Source: Maribacter aquivivus
GTDB lineage: Bacteria > Bacteroidota > Bacteroidia > Flavobacteriales > Flavobacteriaceae
NCBI RefSeq assembly: GCF_900142175.1
Contig: NZ_FQZX01000001.1
Coordinates: 2,046,001 to 2,110,000, forward strand
Reading direction: 5' to 3'
DNA length: 64,000 nt
In this document: piece after piece, positions 8,802-17,853 of the stretch
Layout of the letters: the number at the start of each line of letters is the position of its first letter
Numbering within the stretch: the stretch's first letter is position 1
The notes under the pieces: generated by a model
The model's database searches: none
Told to the model about the DNA's origin: nothing
What the model saw: the letters and a program-made list of their open reading frames with translations, nothing else
Program-made: the position numbers and the translations under genes

Positions 8802-9212
8802 TTAGGTGATAAGAATGGTACCGGTATAATTGAAAATTTCACATTTTAGAATTTGAAATTTTTTGAAACAATCGCTCATATTAGATTTGAGTTGATTATG
8901 GGCTTGATAATAATATTGATTGTTATTGTTTTCAGGAACATCAAACATTTCGCCTAAAGAATTCTCATGAACAGATATAGAATTGCGAATAGTTTTTATA
9001 TTATATTTCAGTTCTTCTATTTTTGTTTTATAACCTTCTAAACGCTCAAAAAGATTTGGAGTATTAGATTTAAAAGCAGAACTGTTCAGCAAACGTTCTA
9101 AAAAAAGAATTTCATCATCTATTACCTGAAATTGAATTTTCCACTGCTGAATTTTCCAATGCAGCTCTTTTAATTTTTCGTTTTGCTTTGATGTAATCTG
9201 TTGTTTTGCCAT
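8802..9212 (-). CDS. Small helical protein of the W-x8-D-[DE]-x2-F family (member B)
   Basis: 136 residues, cytoplasmic, helical and coiled-coil rich. The family block reads W-KIQFQVID-D-E-IL-F-L-ER-L-L near residues 24-42. Outside it the sequence is very different from member A, so the conserved block is probably the functional part. The C-terminus turns hydrophobic (FNYTGTILIT). It lies next to member A in the same direction, but each has its own box, so they seem independently expressed. Function unknown. Confidence 0.72.
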   Translation of the reverse strand: MAKQQITSKQNEKLKELHWKIQQWKIQFQVIDDEILFLERLLNSSAFKSNTPNLFERLEGYKTKIEELKYNIKTIRNSISVHENSLGEMFDVPENNNNQYYYQAHNQLKSNMSDCFKKFQILKCEIFNYTGTILIT

Positions 9213-9232
9213 TGCATACCTTTGTGTTTTTA

Positions 9233-9274
9233 CAAACTACAACCCTATAAATTCGCGTACAATGATATAAATCA
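9233..9274 (-). promoter_or_regulatory. Box promoter for the 9212 gene
   Basis: The box TGATATAAATCA (9263-9274) is followed on the minus strand by TAGTTTG (9233-9239), a -7-like element one base shorter than consensus. Centre to start is 56.5 bp. Confidence 0.65.
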
Positions 9275-9320
9275 GATGCAGTACAATAATAGTTTAATGA
9301 CCTAGTTATTTAAATGAATT

Positions 9321-10172
9321 CTATTGTTTCATGGAACAAAGTTGATTGACATCATCTAATATTCTTTCTTTTCTTGAAGTAGAAATACCAAGGTGGTCTA
9401 AAAAGAATTTGTCTTTCCAAAGCTGTCTGTATAAAACTATATCTCTACTTAGTAAAAACTGCTTTTCTCTATTAGTTAATAATGTCGACGCGGTTACGGG
9501 ATATAAACCCAATTTGTCTATTCTATCTTTTAGACCATTTTTATGCGGATAATCCCAACTTAATAAATATAGTTCTGCACATTTTCCATATTTAATGGCA
9601 TGTTCGGTAAAACGTGTGTTATTTACAACCCACCCTTTATTTAACTTGTTATTTTTAGATTGTTTTTTATTCCATAGCGTATGAACGTCTTTAAACCTTG
9701 AGTGTATATACAGTGGTGTTTCTACAGTACAATTTAAACCTTCTTCGCCATGAAACTTACATTCAATAATTGTTGTTTCTCCGTTTTTTTCTGCAACCAC
9801 ATCTATTTCATGTGTTACGCAAACACCCTCCATAATTACGTTGCATTTAGTAGAATAATCAGAATATCTTAATAATGAACTAATAAAACGCCCAAAAGGA
9901 AAACCGGTTAGACCAAGTTCATATATGGCCTTTTTTAATTTGTATCTTGATGCAAATACTGATTTTTTATTTTTTAATAATGCAAATGCCCTATTGTAGA
10001 TTTCATTAGTAGTTATACCATCATAAATTTCTCCACCAACCTTACCTACAATTTCTTCAATCATTACATAATCCGCACCACTATGTTTTAAGGAATTTCG
10101 GAGTTTGTTAAAAGAGAATTTCACTTGTATTCCTGAAGATTTTATGATGTCAATTTCTACTTTATTTTCCAT
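9321..10172 (-). CDS. ATP-cone domain fused to an Mrr-like PD-(D/E)XK endonuclease domain
   Basis: 283 residues. Residues about 5-85 (IIKSSGIQVKFSFNKLRNSL, later EIVGKVGGEIYDGITTNEIY) have the ATP-cone pattern known from ribonucleotide reductases and NrdR. Residues about 95-185 carry VTHEIDVVAEKNGETTIIECKF, that is D and E-x-K spaced as in Mrr/PD-(D/E)XK nucleases (E.ID...ECK). The last about 90 residues are unassigned. The architecture implies nucleotide-controlled DNA cleavage or binding, but this is inference. The gene lies between the small-protein genes and the USP block. No box was seen 50-110 bp upstream. It could be read through from 11160. Confidence 0.75.
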   Translation of the reverse strand: MENKVEIDIIKSSGIQVKFSFNKLRNSLKHSGADYVMIEEIVGKVGGEIYDGITTNEIYNRAFALLKNKKSVFASRYKLKKAIYELGLTGFPFGRFISSLLRYSDYSTKCNVIMEGVCVTHEIDVVAEKNGETTIIECKFHGEEGLNCTVETPLYIHSRFKDVHTLWNKKQSKNNKLNKGWVVNNTRFTEHAIKYGKCAELYLLSWDYPHKNGLKDRIDKLGLYPVTASTLLTNREKQFLLSRDIVLYRQLWKDKFFLDHLGISTSRKERILDDVNQLCSMKQ

Positions 10173-10320
10173 TTTTTTAATTTAATCTACTTCTTAAGTA
10201 AAAAGTACTCACCGCCTAAGCCTTAGTATGGTTTGGTTCATGCTATCTTTCTTTTTCTGATATGTAGGTTTTTAGCATTATGAGCTTTATTTTTTATTCC
10301 TATTGAATTTCTAAATAGCT

Positions 10321-11160
10321 TTAGTGCAATGCCAAAATAGGTATGGTAGCCTTATATCCAATTTCTTTGACTAATGGCTTAGAAAATATATTATTAAAGA
10401 AAATGTGCTTTTTATTTATAAAGGCGATCATATCGCTATTTCTACTTTCTACAAATGTTGTAATACCATCTGCTACATTTTTTTTGGATAGCGTATGAAA
10501 ACTATAATTTACTTCACTTAAAATTGCTTCAAGTAATCTCTGATTATTTATTTGTTTTTCATTCAATTCAGAATTTTTAGCGATATATAAAATTCTAATG
10601 TTTACGTTGTGTATTTTAGAGATTTCAATTAAGTATTTTAATTCTTTGCGTTTGAATGCTGTCGTATAATCTGTTGGAAATACGATTTCTTTTAGTGAGG
10701 AAAAACGAATAGTTTCAGGAATAGCCAAAACGGGGCATTCCCTTATTTTTTCCATAGTTTGTACAGTATTGGTTCCAAAAATGACACCGGTAGCACCAGT
10801 AGTACCTTGAGTACCCATGACCACCAAATCAATATCTTTTTCTGCGATTGTTTGCCTTATGGCTTCTGATAAAAAGTTATAAGTAGAAATAGTGTGATAC
10901 GTATGTTTAGAATTGTCATGGTGTAATTCTAAAATATCTAACAGTTTAATAAATTCTTCTTCTGAATTTTTCTTTGCAGCTTCATATTCACCACTACCAG
11001 GTTCAGGAATAAATAGACTATCGGTGTTGTAACTATATAACCTGAAAACGTTTAAAAAGTAAAATTCACATTTAATTTCTTTATAAAGATTAAGCGCATA
11101 CCTAATTGCATTTAGCGCATTTTTAGAAAAATCGGTAGGTATTAAAATTCTCTTGTCCAT
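10321..11160 (-). CDS. Universal stress protein, tandem domain
   Basis: 279 residues: two USP domains. Domain 1 starts RILIPTDFSKNA and keeps the ATP-binding signature G-2x-G-9x-G-[ST] (GTQGTTGATGVIFGTN). Domain 2 begins at the VFPTDY block but has lost the glycine loop and ends in a KKHIFFNN...IPILAL segment shared by its neighbours. USPs bind ATP or other nucleotides and help cells survive starvation or low oxygen. It is the first of eight USP genes between 10.3 and 19.3 kb and has its own promoter, whose box overlaps the stop codon of the next gene. Confidence 0.9.
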   Translation of the reverse strand: MDKRILIPTDFSKNALNAIRYALNLYKEIKCEFYFLNVFRLYSYNTDSLFIPEPGSGEYEAAKKNSEEEFIKLLDILELHHDNSKHTYHTISTYNFLSEAIRQTIAEKDIDLVVMGTQGTTGATGVIFGTNTVQTMEKIRECPVLAIPETIRFSSLKEIVFPTDYTTAFKRKELKYLIEISKIHNVNIRILYIAKNSELNEKQINNQRLLEAILSEVNYSFHTLSKKNVADGITTFVESRNSDMIAFINKKHIFFNNIFSKPLVKEIGYKATIPILALH

Positions 11161-11182
11161 TGCTTATTTTTTAAGGATTTTT

Positions 11183-11225
11183 AATAAATATTTTTTTATA
11201 AATGGTTTTATTATGATTCTAATCA
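11183..11225 (-). promoter_or_regulatory. Box promoter for the 11160 USP gene
   Basis: The box TGATTCTAATCA (11214-11225) overlaps the TGA stop of the gene ending at 11223. A poor -7 (TATTTATT, 11183-11190) lies at the standard 23-nt spacing. Centre to start is 59.5 bp. Confidence 0.55.
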
Positions 11226-12071
11226 GTCTTGCGATGGTAGAATTAAAAAAGGAGTTTTAGCATACATACTAACATCTTTTATAACTGGTTCATGAGTTAG
11301 TTTTTCGAAAATATTATGAGAGCGGTTAACCATTGCGTATAGGTCTATGTTTAATTTTTCTATAAATTCATGAATAACTTTTGCCTTATCGTCAAATAAT
11401 TGCCTCCAATAAAAAGTATGGTCAATATCTTTCAAACAGATATCTAATAATTTTCTGTTAGACTCTTGTTGAGTATTTAAAATTTCTTCTTCTGTAATAT
11501 GCAATACCCTAATCTGTGCACTTGTAATTGAGGCTATAGATAACAATGGTTCTATCGTATTTTTTGTACAACCTTTTTTGAAATCTGTAATGAAAGCAAT
11601 TTCATTCGGTTCTTTGTATTCCATTTCCCCTGGAATGGCAAGTATGGGGCATTTATTAATTTTGTTGGCAACCTGAATAGTATTGCTGCCAAAGAAAACA
11701 TCAGCAGATTCATTAAGACCCTTATTGCCCATTACAATCAGATCAATATGGTTTGTATCAAGGGTTTTTAAAATGATTTTTGTTAAAATTCCTTTTTTTG
11801 ATAGGGTATGAAACTGATGTTGCGGGTTTTCATTGGCCAAAACAATTTTATGCATTGTGCTGGTTAAATTCTCTTCAGATGCTATTTGTAATTTTTTTAA
11901 AAGCTTTTTGCCAACCAGTAATTTTGTTTTTTTTCGTTGTAAAGGTGTCATTTCGTTAAACACATTTAGTAGATAGAAAGTACATGGCTCTGAAGCCAAT
12001 AGTTTGGTAGCATAGAAAAGTGCACAATATGAGTTGTTTGAAAAATCTGTGGCAACCAGTATATTCTTCAT
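11223..12071 (-). CDS. Universal stress protein, tandem domain
   Basis: 282 residues starting MKNILVATDF. The open frame extends 12 codons further upstream to 12107, but that extension overlaps the preceding USP gene and does not align with any paralogue, so the start at 12071 is preferred. The domain-1 ATP loop is GNKGLNESADVFFGSN. Domain 2 is degenerate and ends TPFLILPSQD. The gene follows the stop of 12076-12912 by 4 bp, so the two form an operon driven from the box at 12968. Confidence 0.88.
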   Translation of the reverse strand: MKNILVATDFSNNSYCALFYATKLLASEPCTFYLLNVFNEMTPLQRKKTKLLVGKKLLKKLQIASEENLTSTMHKIVLANENPQHQFHTLSKKGILTKIILKTLDTNHIDLIVMGNKGLNESADVFFGSNTIQVANKINKCPILAIPGEMEYKEPNEIAFITDFKKGCTKNTIEPLLSIASITSAQIRVLHITEEEILNTQQESNRKLLDICLKDIDHTFYWRQLFDDKAKVIHEFIEKLNIDLYAMVNRSHNIFEKLTHEPVIKDVSMYAKTPFLILPSQD

Positions 12072-12075
12072 AATT

Positions 12076-12912
12076 TTAATTTTGTGGGAGTACCATAAAG
12101 GGAACATTAATATGTAATCCTATTTTTTTTATTATCGGTTCAATAAATAATCGCTCTAAAAATGTGTGTTTATTCTTGACCATTACAAGCAGGTTTATTT
12201 TATACTTAATCTGAAATTCATTAATTGCCTCTATAATACCATTGTCTGGTAATTCATGTGACAATGCATATTTTCCTAATATTTTTTCAAGCACTACTTT
12301 GTTCTTTTGCTGAATTTCAGTGAGGTCATAGCCTGTTCGTACATGCATTACATTTATTCTTGATTTGTGTTGGGTGGCTATTGCCAACAAACTTTTCATA
12401 TTTTCTTTTTTATATTCAATTTCATAATCAGTAGGAAACAATATTTCTAAAGGAGCTTCATATTCAAAATTTGGCGGAACGGCAATTACGGGGCAATTTG
12501 CTTTTCTTATTACGTGAACCGTATGTGTGCCAAATAAAATATCATTGGCACCGGTAACGCCTTTTGTTCCCATTATTATAACATCAATATTTTCTGCGGT
12601 CACAGTTTCTAAAACTTCACTTATTAGTGTGTTAAAAGCAGAATGAACAATAAAAGTATGGTTAGGGTTTTGATATTGATGTTCTAGTAAATCTTTTAAT
12701 TTCTCTAATTGTGTCATGCTATTTTCTTGAAAAACATCACCTAAACCAATTTGACCCGGACTGCCAATAATGTATTCTGTTTGATAAATAGGGGGAGTGT
12801 AGGTATGGAGTAAATAGAAGGTTGCTTTTATATTCTTATAGATATTTAACGCGTAACGAATTGCTTCAATTGAATTTTGGGAAAAATCAGTTGGTAAAAG
12901 AATTCGTGACAT
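12076..12912 (-). CDS. Universal stress protein, tandem domain
   Basis: 278 residues. Domain 1 begins ILLPTDFSQNS and has the nucleotide loop GTKGVTGANDILFGTH. Domain 2 starts ILFPTDYEIEYKKEN and lacks the loop, carrying instead NKHTFLERL and IGLHINVPFMVLP. It is the first gene of a two-USP operon. It is closest to the 15129-16019 protein (shared TPPIYQTEYIIGSPG versus TPIFYRIDYIIGGP), showing recent duplication within the cluster. Confidence 0.9.
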   Translation of the reverse strand: MSRILLPTDFSQNSIEAIRYALNIYKNIKATFYLLHTYTPPIYQTEYIIGSPGQIGLGDVFQENSMTQLEKLKDLLEHQYQNPNHTFIVHSAFNTLISEVLETVTAENIDVIIMGTKGVTGANDILFGTHTVHVIRKANCPVIAVPPNFEYEAPLEILFPTDYEIEYKKENMKSLLAIATQHKSRINVMHVRTGYDLTEIQQKNKVVLEKILGKYALSHELPDNGIIEAINEFQIKYKINLLVMVKNKHTFLERLFIEPIIKKIGLHINVPFMVLPQN

Positions 12913-12936
12913 GTCTATACAATTTATGATTAGACA

Positions 12937-12979
12937 TAAAATTAGAGTAGAGGTATTTCTTTGACCATGATCTTGGTCA
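12937..12979 (-). promoter_or_regulatory. Box promoter for the 12912-11223 USP operon
   Basis: The box TGATCTTGGTCA (12968-12979) lies 23 nt from TAATTTTA (12937-12944), a good -7. Centre to start is 61.5 bp. The rest of the gap to the gene end at 13183 shows nothing recognisable. Confidence 0.75.
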
Positions 12980-13182
12980 GTTCAATTAAATTTGTATTTA
13001 ATTATTTAATTAAAAAGATTAAATATCCTTAAAATCATAGAACTTATTTCATTGGTAATGTAAACATTTTGAGTATAATTTGCTATATAGGGTTTGTTTA
13101 TGACAATTGAACTATATGAACATATTTGCATAATTAAAAATAGATTTTCAACAGAGTGAAAAGTGATTTTTAGGTGGATATT

Positions 13183-14022
13183 CTACTCATGAATTACCAA
13201 AAACGGAACAGTAGTATGGTAACTGATTTTTTCAACTTTTGGTCTAATAAGAATACGTTGTATAAAATTTAAGTTTTTTGCGACCATTACAATCATATCC
13301 AAATTGCAGCTTTCAACAAAATGCTGAACGGCAATGTCTAATTTTTTTTCTTTTAGAATATGAAATGAATAGGCAATATTTTTAAAATATTCTTTTAAAA
13401 ATTCTCGATTTTTTAATTGGTCTAAACTTAGTCCGTTACCTTTTGATGCGACGTATAAAAACCGAATGGCAGAATGATGAAGTAAGATAATATCTTTAAT
13501 TTTTTTCATAATTTCGGCATCATAGCCCAAAAGAAAATCTGTAGGGAAACCTATTTCCTTTGGGTAGTGATATTTTGTTTTTTCTGGTATTGCCAGCACG
13601 GCACATGGCACTTTTGTAATTACATTACCTGTATTGCTCCCAATAGAAATGGCTTTTGTACCAGAAGCTCCTTTTGTACCCATTATAATAAGTTCAATTT
13701 TGTTATTCAATACTTCTTTCTTTATAGAATCGGTAAAAAAGCCATAAACAGCTTTTGTTTGAAATGTATGCTTATTATTTGAGGGTAATTTTTGAATCTT
13801 TTCAAGTAATGATTTTAGCTTTTTTCTACTTTGGGTTAAAATACTCTCTTCAAGTATTTCTGGAGGTATGAACATGGTGGGTTCATTACCTGAATAGGGT
13901 TTAATAGCATTTACATGAATCAAGTAAAATGTACACTTAACTTTATTAAATAACGATACTCCATAAATAAGGGCATTCCATGCATTTTCAGAGAAATCTG
14001 TTGGTATTAGTATGTTTTTCAT
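13183..14022 (-). CDS. Universal stress protein, tandem domain
   Basis: 279 residues. The domain-1 start is ILIPTDFSENAW and the ATP loop GTKGASGTKAISIGSN. Domain 2 is degenerate (IGFPTDF... ending VPFLVIHE). No box lies in the 55-bp gap to the ROK gene, so it is probably the last gene of an operon running 16882 to 13183 (USP, USP, ROK kinase, USP). Confidence 0.88.
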   Translation of the reverse strand: MKNILIPTDFSENAWNALIYGVSLFNKVKCTFYLIHVNAIKPYSGNEPTMFIPPEILEESILTQSRKKLKSLLEKIQKLPSNNKHTFQTKAVYGFFTDSIKKEVLNNKIELIIMGTKGASGTKAISIGSNTGNVITKVPCAVLAIPEKTKYHYPKEIGFPTDFLLGYDAEIMKKIKDIILLHHSAIRFLYVASKGNGLSLDQLKNREFLKEYFKNIAYSFHILKEKKLDIAVQHFVESCNLDMIVMVAKNLNFIQRILIRPKVEKISYHTTVPFLVIHE

Positions 14023-14077
14023 AGAGTGCAGTTATTTATATCTGGTTGTAATTGAATCATTTATTTTATTATCAATA

Positions 14078-15049
14078 TTATGCATGAGTCAAATGGTCTA
14101 ATTCTAACCATGCTAGAGCTGCTGGTCCTAAAACAGCTTCGGCACTGGTTGCATTCGATAATAGTACCTCTATTTTACCTTTATATGCATTAAATAAACG
14201 TTTCTGCATATGTCTTTTTATCGGCTTTAGAAGAATATCTCCAGCTTTGCTCAACCCTCCAGACAGTATAAAAGCCTCTGGGTCTAAATGGGCAACGGTA
14301 TCGGCCATTTTGCTTCCTAGAATTTCACCCGTTTTTTCAAAAGCTGTCAATGCAATTACATCTCCCTTTAGTGCAGCATCAGAAATATCGGTTCCCGTCA
14401 TTTCCTCAAAATTTATTTTTCTTAAAGGTGAATCTTCACACCTATCTGCCATTAATTCAAAAACGGTTCTTTTAATACCGGTTACCGATGCATACGTTTC
14501 TAAACAACCTTGTAATCCACAATTACACATCCTTCCGGCAGGGTCAACATTTACGTGGCCTATTTCACCTGCAGTACCATGTTCTCCAATCAATAGTTTA
14601 CCGTCTACTATAATTCCGCTTCCAAGACCAGTACCTAATGTTAGCGCTACAAAATTTTTCATTCCTTTTGCAGTTCCATAAAGCATTTCTCCAAGAGCCG
14701 CTGCATTTGCATCATTAGCTAATGAAACTGGTAGATCGAATGTTTGCTCAATAATTTTTTTTATAGGTGTAATACCACCCCATTTTAAGTTTGGTGGATT
14801 TTCGATTTGCCCCGTGTATGAATTGGCATTTGGGGCCCCAACACCTATAGAAAGTATGTGTATAACATCTATCCATTTAATTATCAATGTTTCTACTTCT
14901 AATTTTAATTTGTCCATAAAATTTGAAAACTGATGTTGAGCATCGGTCTTAAATACAATTTTATCCAGAACCTTACCTTCTCTATTTACAAGACCTACCT
15001 TTGTTAGTGTTCCACCTATATCAATGCTCAATACTACCTCTTTTGACAT
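14078..15049 (-). CDS. ROK-family glucokinase/sugar kinase
   Basis: 323 residues. The N-terminal phosphate loop is SIDIGGTLTKVG. The ROK zinc motif is complete: HVNVDPAGRMCNCGLQGCLE has the His and three Cys (GHx9-CxCGxxGCxE). The catalytic Asp lies in NDANAAALGE, and the glycine-rich GTGLGSGIIVDG and SGGLS segments are present. ROK kinases phosphorylate glucose or related hexoses with ATP; some members are repressors, but no DNA-binding domain is present here. Its place inside a USP operon suggests glucose supply for glycolysis under stress. Specificity cannot be read from sequence. Confidence 0.88.
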   Translation of the reverse strand: MSKEVVLSIDIGGTLTKVGLVNREGKVLDKIVFKTDAQHQFSNFMDKLKLEVETLIIKWIDVIHILSIGVGAPNANSYTGQIENPPNLKWGGITPIKKIIEQTFDLPVSLANDANAAALGEMLYGTAKGMKNFVALTLGTGLGSGIIVDGKLLIGEHGTAGEIGHVNVDPAGRMCNCGLQGCLETYASVTGIKRTVFELMADRCEDSPLRKINFEEMTGTDISDAALKGDVIALTAFEKTGEILGSKMADTVAHLDPEAFILSGGLSKAGDILLKPIKRHMQKRLFNAYKGKIEVLLSNATSAEAVLGPAALAWLELDHLTHA

Positions 15050-15128
15050 TTTATTATGATTTTATGATTCTTTTCTATCGCTATATTCAGTGAGACCCAT
15101 TAGTTTTTACATGTTTATATTTTAAAAG

Positions 15129-16019
15129 TTATACCGTTACAGAATTTCTTTCTTTATCTATTTTTTTAACGGGCACTTGCTGACTTTCGGGTATTGTCAT
15201 AAAAGGAATTGCAATATGTAACCCTATTGCGTCTACATTTGATTTTTCTCTAAGCCTTTCCAAAAAAGAATGTTTTCTATTCATCATTACCAATAGATCA
15301 GGTTTGTTTTCTTCAATATATTCATGAATTGCTTGTGGCATTAATTTTCCTCTTTCCTCGACAAAACTTGGCTCAAGCTTTTTAAAATGATCTGCAAGAA
15401 CTTTTATATTCATCTTCTGTTCATCGTTCAAATCATACTCTTCTTTAATATGTAATATGGTTAATTGAGCTTTAAGCGTATTTGCAAGGGTATATAAGAT
15501 GTGTAAATTTTTCTTTTGATATGATTGTCTATAATCTGTTGGAAAAACAATACATTTAATTTTTTTAAACTCATATCCAGAAGGAACTGCCAACACAGGA
15601 ATTGTAGATTTTCTAATAATATGTATGGTATTTGTCCCCAGAAAAATTTCTTTTGCACCGGTTGCGCCTTGTGTACCCATAACTATAAAATCAAATTTTT
15701 TAGTCTCGGTAAGTTCTTTAACCTCGTTGGTAAGAGTATTAAAGGTAGATCTGATCTTAAAAATATGTTTAGCGTTTTTATATTTAAGTTTTATATCTAC
15801 TAGTGTCTTATCTAAGCCTGCTTGAGCAATGTCTACACCCTTATCTGGGACAGCGCTAAAAGTTGGCCCTCCAATTATATAATCTATTCGGTAGAAAATA
15901 GGGGTATAGGTATGAAGTATATGAAATTCGCATTTCTCATTTTTAAAAAATTCTAGGGCATAGCAAATTGCGTTCCACGCGTTATTGGAGAAGTCGGTAG
16001 GCAAGAGAATCTTTTTCAT
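15129..16019 (-). CDS. Universal stress protein, tandem domain
   Basis: 296 residues. Domain 1 is ILLPTDFSNNAW with the nucleotide loop GTQGATGAKEIFLGTN. Domain 2 is degenerate with RKHSFLERLREK and IGLHIAIPFMTIP. The C-terminus extends about 18 residues beyond its paralogues (VPVKKIDKERNSVTV). It starts 17 bp after the upstream USP gene and is therefore co-transcribed with it. Confidence 0.9.
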   Translation of the reverse strand: MKKILLPTDFSNNAWNAICYALEFFKNEKCEFHILHTYTPIFYRIDYIIGGPTFSAVPDKGVDIAQAGLDKTLVDIKLKYKNAKHIFKIRSTFNTLTNEVKELTETKKFDFIVMGTQGATGAKEIFLGTNTIHIIRKSTIPVLAVPSGYEFKKIKCIVFPTDYRQSYQKKNLHILYTLANTLKAQLTILHIKEEYDLNDEQKMNIKVLADHFKKLEPSFVEERGKLMPQAIHEYIEENKPDLLVMMNRKHSFLERLREKSNVDAIGLHIAIPFMTIPESQQVPVKKIDKERNSVTV

Positions 16020-16036
16020 AAGTGTGTATTTAAATT

Positions 16037-16882
16037 TTATCTTGGTAGGTTCTGCATGACCAAGAATGGAATTTTAGGGTTTAATCCAATATCTTCTACT
16101 GTTGATTTATAGAGCATATCTTCAAGAAATGAGTGTCTTGCATTGACCATTACCAATAAATTAATGTCATTTTTTAGAATGAATTCCATAATGGCCTCTC
16201 CTTTGTTTTTAACGGGCGAACGCTCATGAAATATAAAGGCATCGGGTAAAGATTCTTGTAAAAACAACTTGTTGTCAGCTTGTCTATGACTTAGGTCTTC
16301 AAAATCTGAAATATAAAGACAATGTACTTTCGATTTAAATTCTGCAGCTAACGTATTTAAGAGTTTAAGCTCTCTTCGTTTATATGGAAGCATATAATCT
16401 GTAGGAAATAGAATTCTTTTAGGTTGTTGATATTCATAGTTTTCTGGAATGGCCAGAACAGGACATGAAACGTACTTAAATACTTGTACGGTATTGCTGC
16501 CAAATGTTATTTTTTTATTTGCGGTTTTACCCTGGGTACCCATAATAGTTATATCAACATTAATTTCGTTGACAGCATTATTTATGGCATCTACTAATGC
16601 TTCAAAAGATGATATAAATTCAAAATGGTGTTTTGGGTTGTGGTAAGTATTGGTGAGATCCGTTACTAATTTTTTCAATGTTTCATGTACATAAGTACGG
16701 GTTATATTTTTTTGCTCTTCTATTGAATTACCTCCGTTGTTTTTAAATGGACCGTAGACCTCGTCTGCATATGCATGTAAAAAATAGAAGTTGGTACGCT
16801 CACATTTGTACAGTTCAAGTGCATATTTTATGGCATGCATTGCATTAACAGAAAAATCGGTCGGAATTAAAACTGTGGTCAT
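16037..16882 (-). CDS. Universal stress protein, tandem domain
   Basis: 281 residues. Domain 1 is VLIPTDFSVNAM with loop GTQGKTANKKITFGSN. Domain 2 is ILFPTDYMLPYKRREL and then ARHSFLEDM, IGLNPKIPFLVM. It is the first gene of the predicted four-gene operon USP-USP-ROK-USP. Confidence 0.9.
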   Translation of the reverse strand: MTTVLIPTDFSVNAMHAIKYALELYKCERTNFYFLHAYADEVYGPFKNNGGNSIEEQKNITRTYVHETLKKLVTDLTNTYHNPKHHFEFISSFEALVDAINNAVNEINVDITIMGTQGKTANKKITFGSNTVQVFKYVSCPVLAIPENYEYQQPKRILFPTDYMLPYKRRELKLLNTLAAEFKSKVHCLYISDFEDLSHRQADNKLFLQESLPDAFIFHERSPVKNKGEAIMEFILKNDINLLVMVNARHSFLEDMLYKSTVEDIGLNPKIPFLVMQNLPR

Positions 16883-16901
16883 AATTTTTTTAATTATTAT
16901 T

Positions 16902-16944
16902 TAAAAATATTTCTCTCGTAACTTCATTGCAATGACATAGGTCA
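16902..16944 (-). promoter_or_regulatory. Box promoter for the 16882-13183 operon
   Basis: The box TGACATAGGTCA (16933-16944) lies exactly 23 nt from TATTTTTA (16902-16909). Centre to start is 56.5 bp. The box continues as AATGAC...GTCATT, an 8-bp half-site symmetry. Confidence 0.8.
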
Positions 16945-16974
16945 TTAGAAATATGTAAGAAAATATGGAATGTT

Positions 16975-17826
16975 TCACCCTTGAAGCGAAAGAAGAGGAA
17001 TGCTTGTTTTAAAACTTACTTCTTCTACGGTGGTATCGAGAAATATTTTTTGTAATAAATTATAATCTTTTGAAATCATTATGATCAAATCTGCATTTAT
17101 GCTTTTTGAAAATGATTGAATTCCATGTTCTATCTTTTTAGACACTACCCTGTGAAAGCTGACATTATTCGGTATTTTTAAAGAGAGACGCTTTGCAAAT
17201 TGTTTTTGAAGTACTTCAATTTCCTCTAAAAGTGGAATTTTCGATTTGGTAACATATAATAAATTGATATGTGTACTCTTAGAAGTTATATAGTTTGAAA
17301 TTTTAAATAAGGTGGTATCGTCATAGGTAATTTCAAAATCAATTGGTAATACTACTTGTTCAAAGTCTTTGAACTTTGTATTTTCTGGAACTACTAGTGC
17401 ATCACATTCTACATTTGTAATTACATCGCCAGAACGGCTACCAATGAAAAACTCTTTAATTTCAGAAGCGCCTTTAGTACCCATTATTATGAGCTCTATT
17501 TTCTTTTCTTCAATATGTCGTTGAACCGAAGATAAAAAATAGCCTTGTTCGCAAATTGATGTAAAATGATGATGTTCTTTTTTTGAGGAAACCGCCATTA
17601 TAAACTTTTCTAAGTTTTTTAATTTTTTATTTATGGCTTTCGGCTCTAATTCAACTAGAATATTTGTGCCAAACTCATAAATAGGCTTTTCTGTAAATTT
17701 TGAACCCTCAATGTTGACGTATAGTAAATAAAACTGGCAGGGAGTTTCTTTAAAAAAATCAAGTGCATAACGTATGGCATTTTTTGAATTTTTTGAAAAA
17801 TCTGTTGGAATCAAAATTTTTTTCAT
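16975..17826 (-). CDS. Universal stress protein, tandem domain
   Basis: 283 residues. Domain 1 is ILIPTDFSKNSK with loop GTKGASEIKEFFIGSR. Domain 2 is strongly divergent (VVLPIDFEITYDD, no loop, ending IPLLSLQG). It is a single gene, divergent from the TerB-like gene and sharing a central box with it. Confidence 0.88.
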   Translation of the reverse strand: MKKILIPTDFSKNSKNAIRYALDFFKETPCQFYLLYVNIEGSKFTEKPIYEFGTNILVELEPKAINKKLKNLEKFIMAVSSKKEHHHFTSICEQGYFLSSVQRHIEEKKIELIIMGTKGASEIKEFFIGSRSGDVITNVECDALVVPENTKFKDFEQVVLPIDFEITYDDTTLFKISNYITSKSTHINLLYVTKSKIPLLEEIEVLQKQFAKRLSLKIPNNVSFHRVVSKKIEHGIQSFSKSINADLIIMISKDYNLLQKIFLDTTVEEVSFKTSIPLLSLQG

Positions 17827-17853
17827 AGGTCTTATTTTTTCATTTCATTCCAT

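Noticed and set aside
12072..12107. Twelve extra codons (MFPLWYSHKIKI) at the start of the second USP gene
   Set aside because: They overlap the upstream USP gene and are missing in all paralogues, which begin with the MKNIL-type strand.
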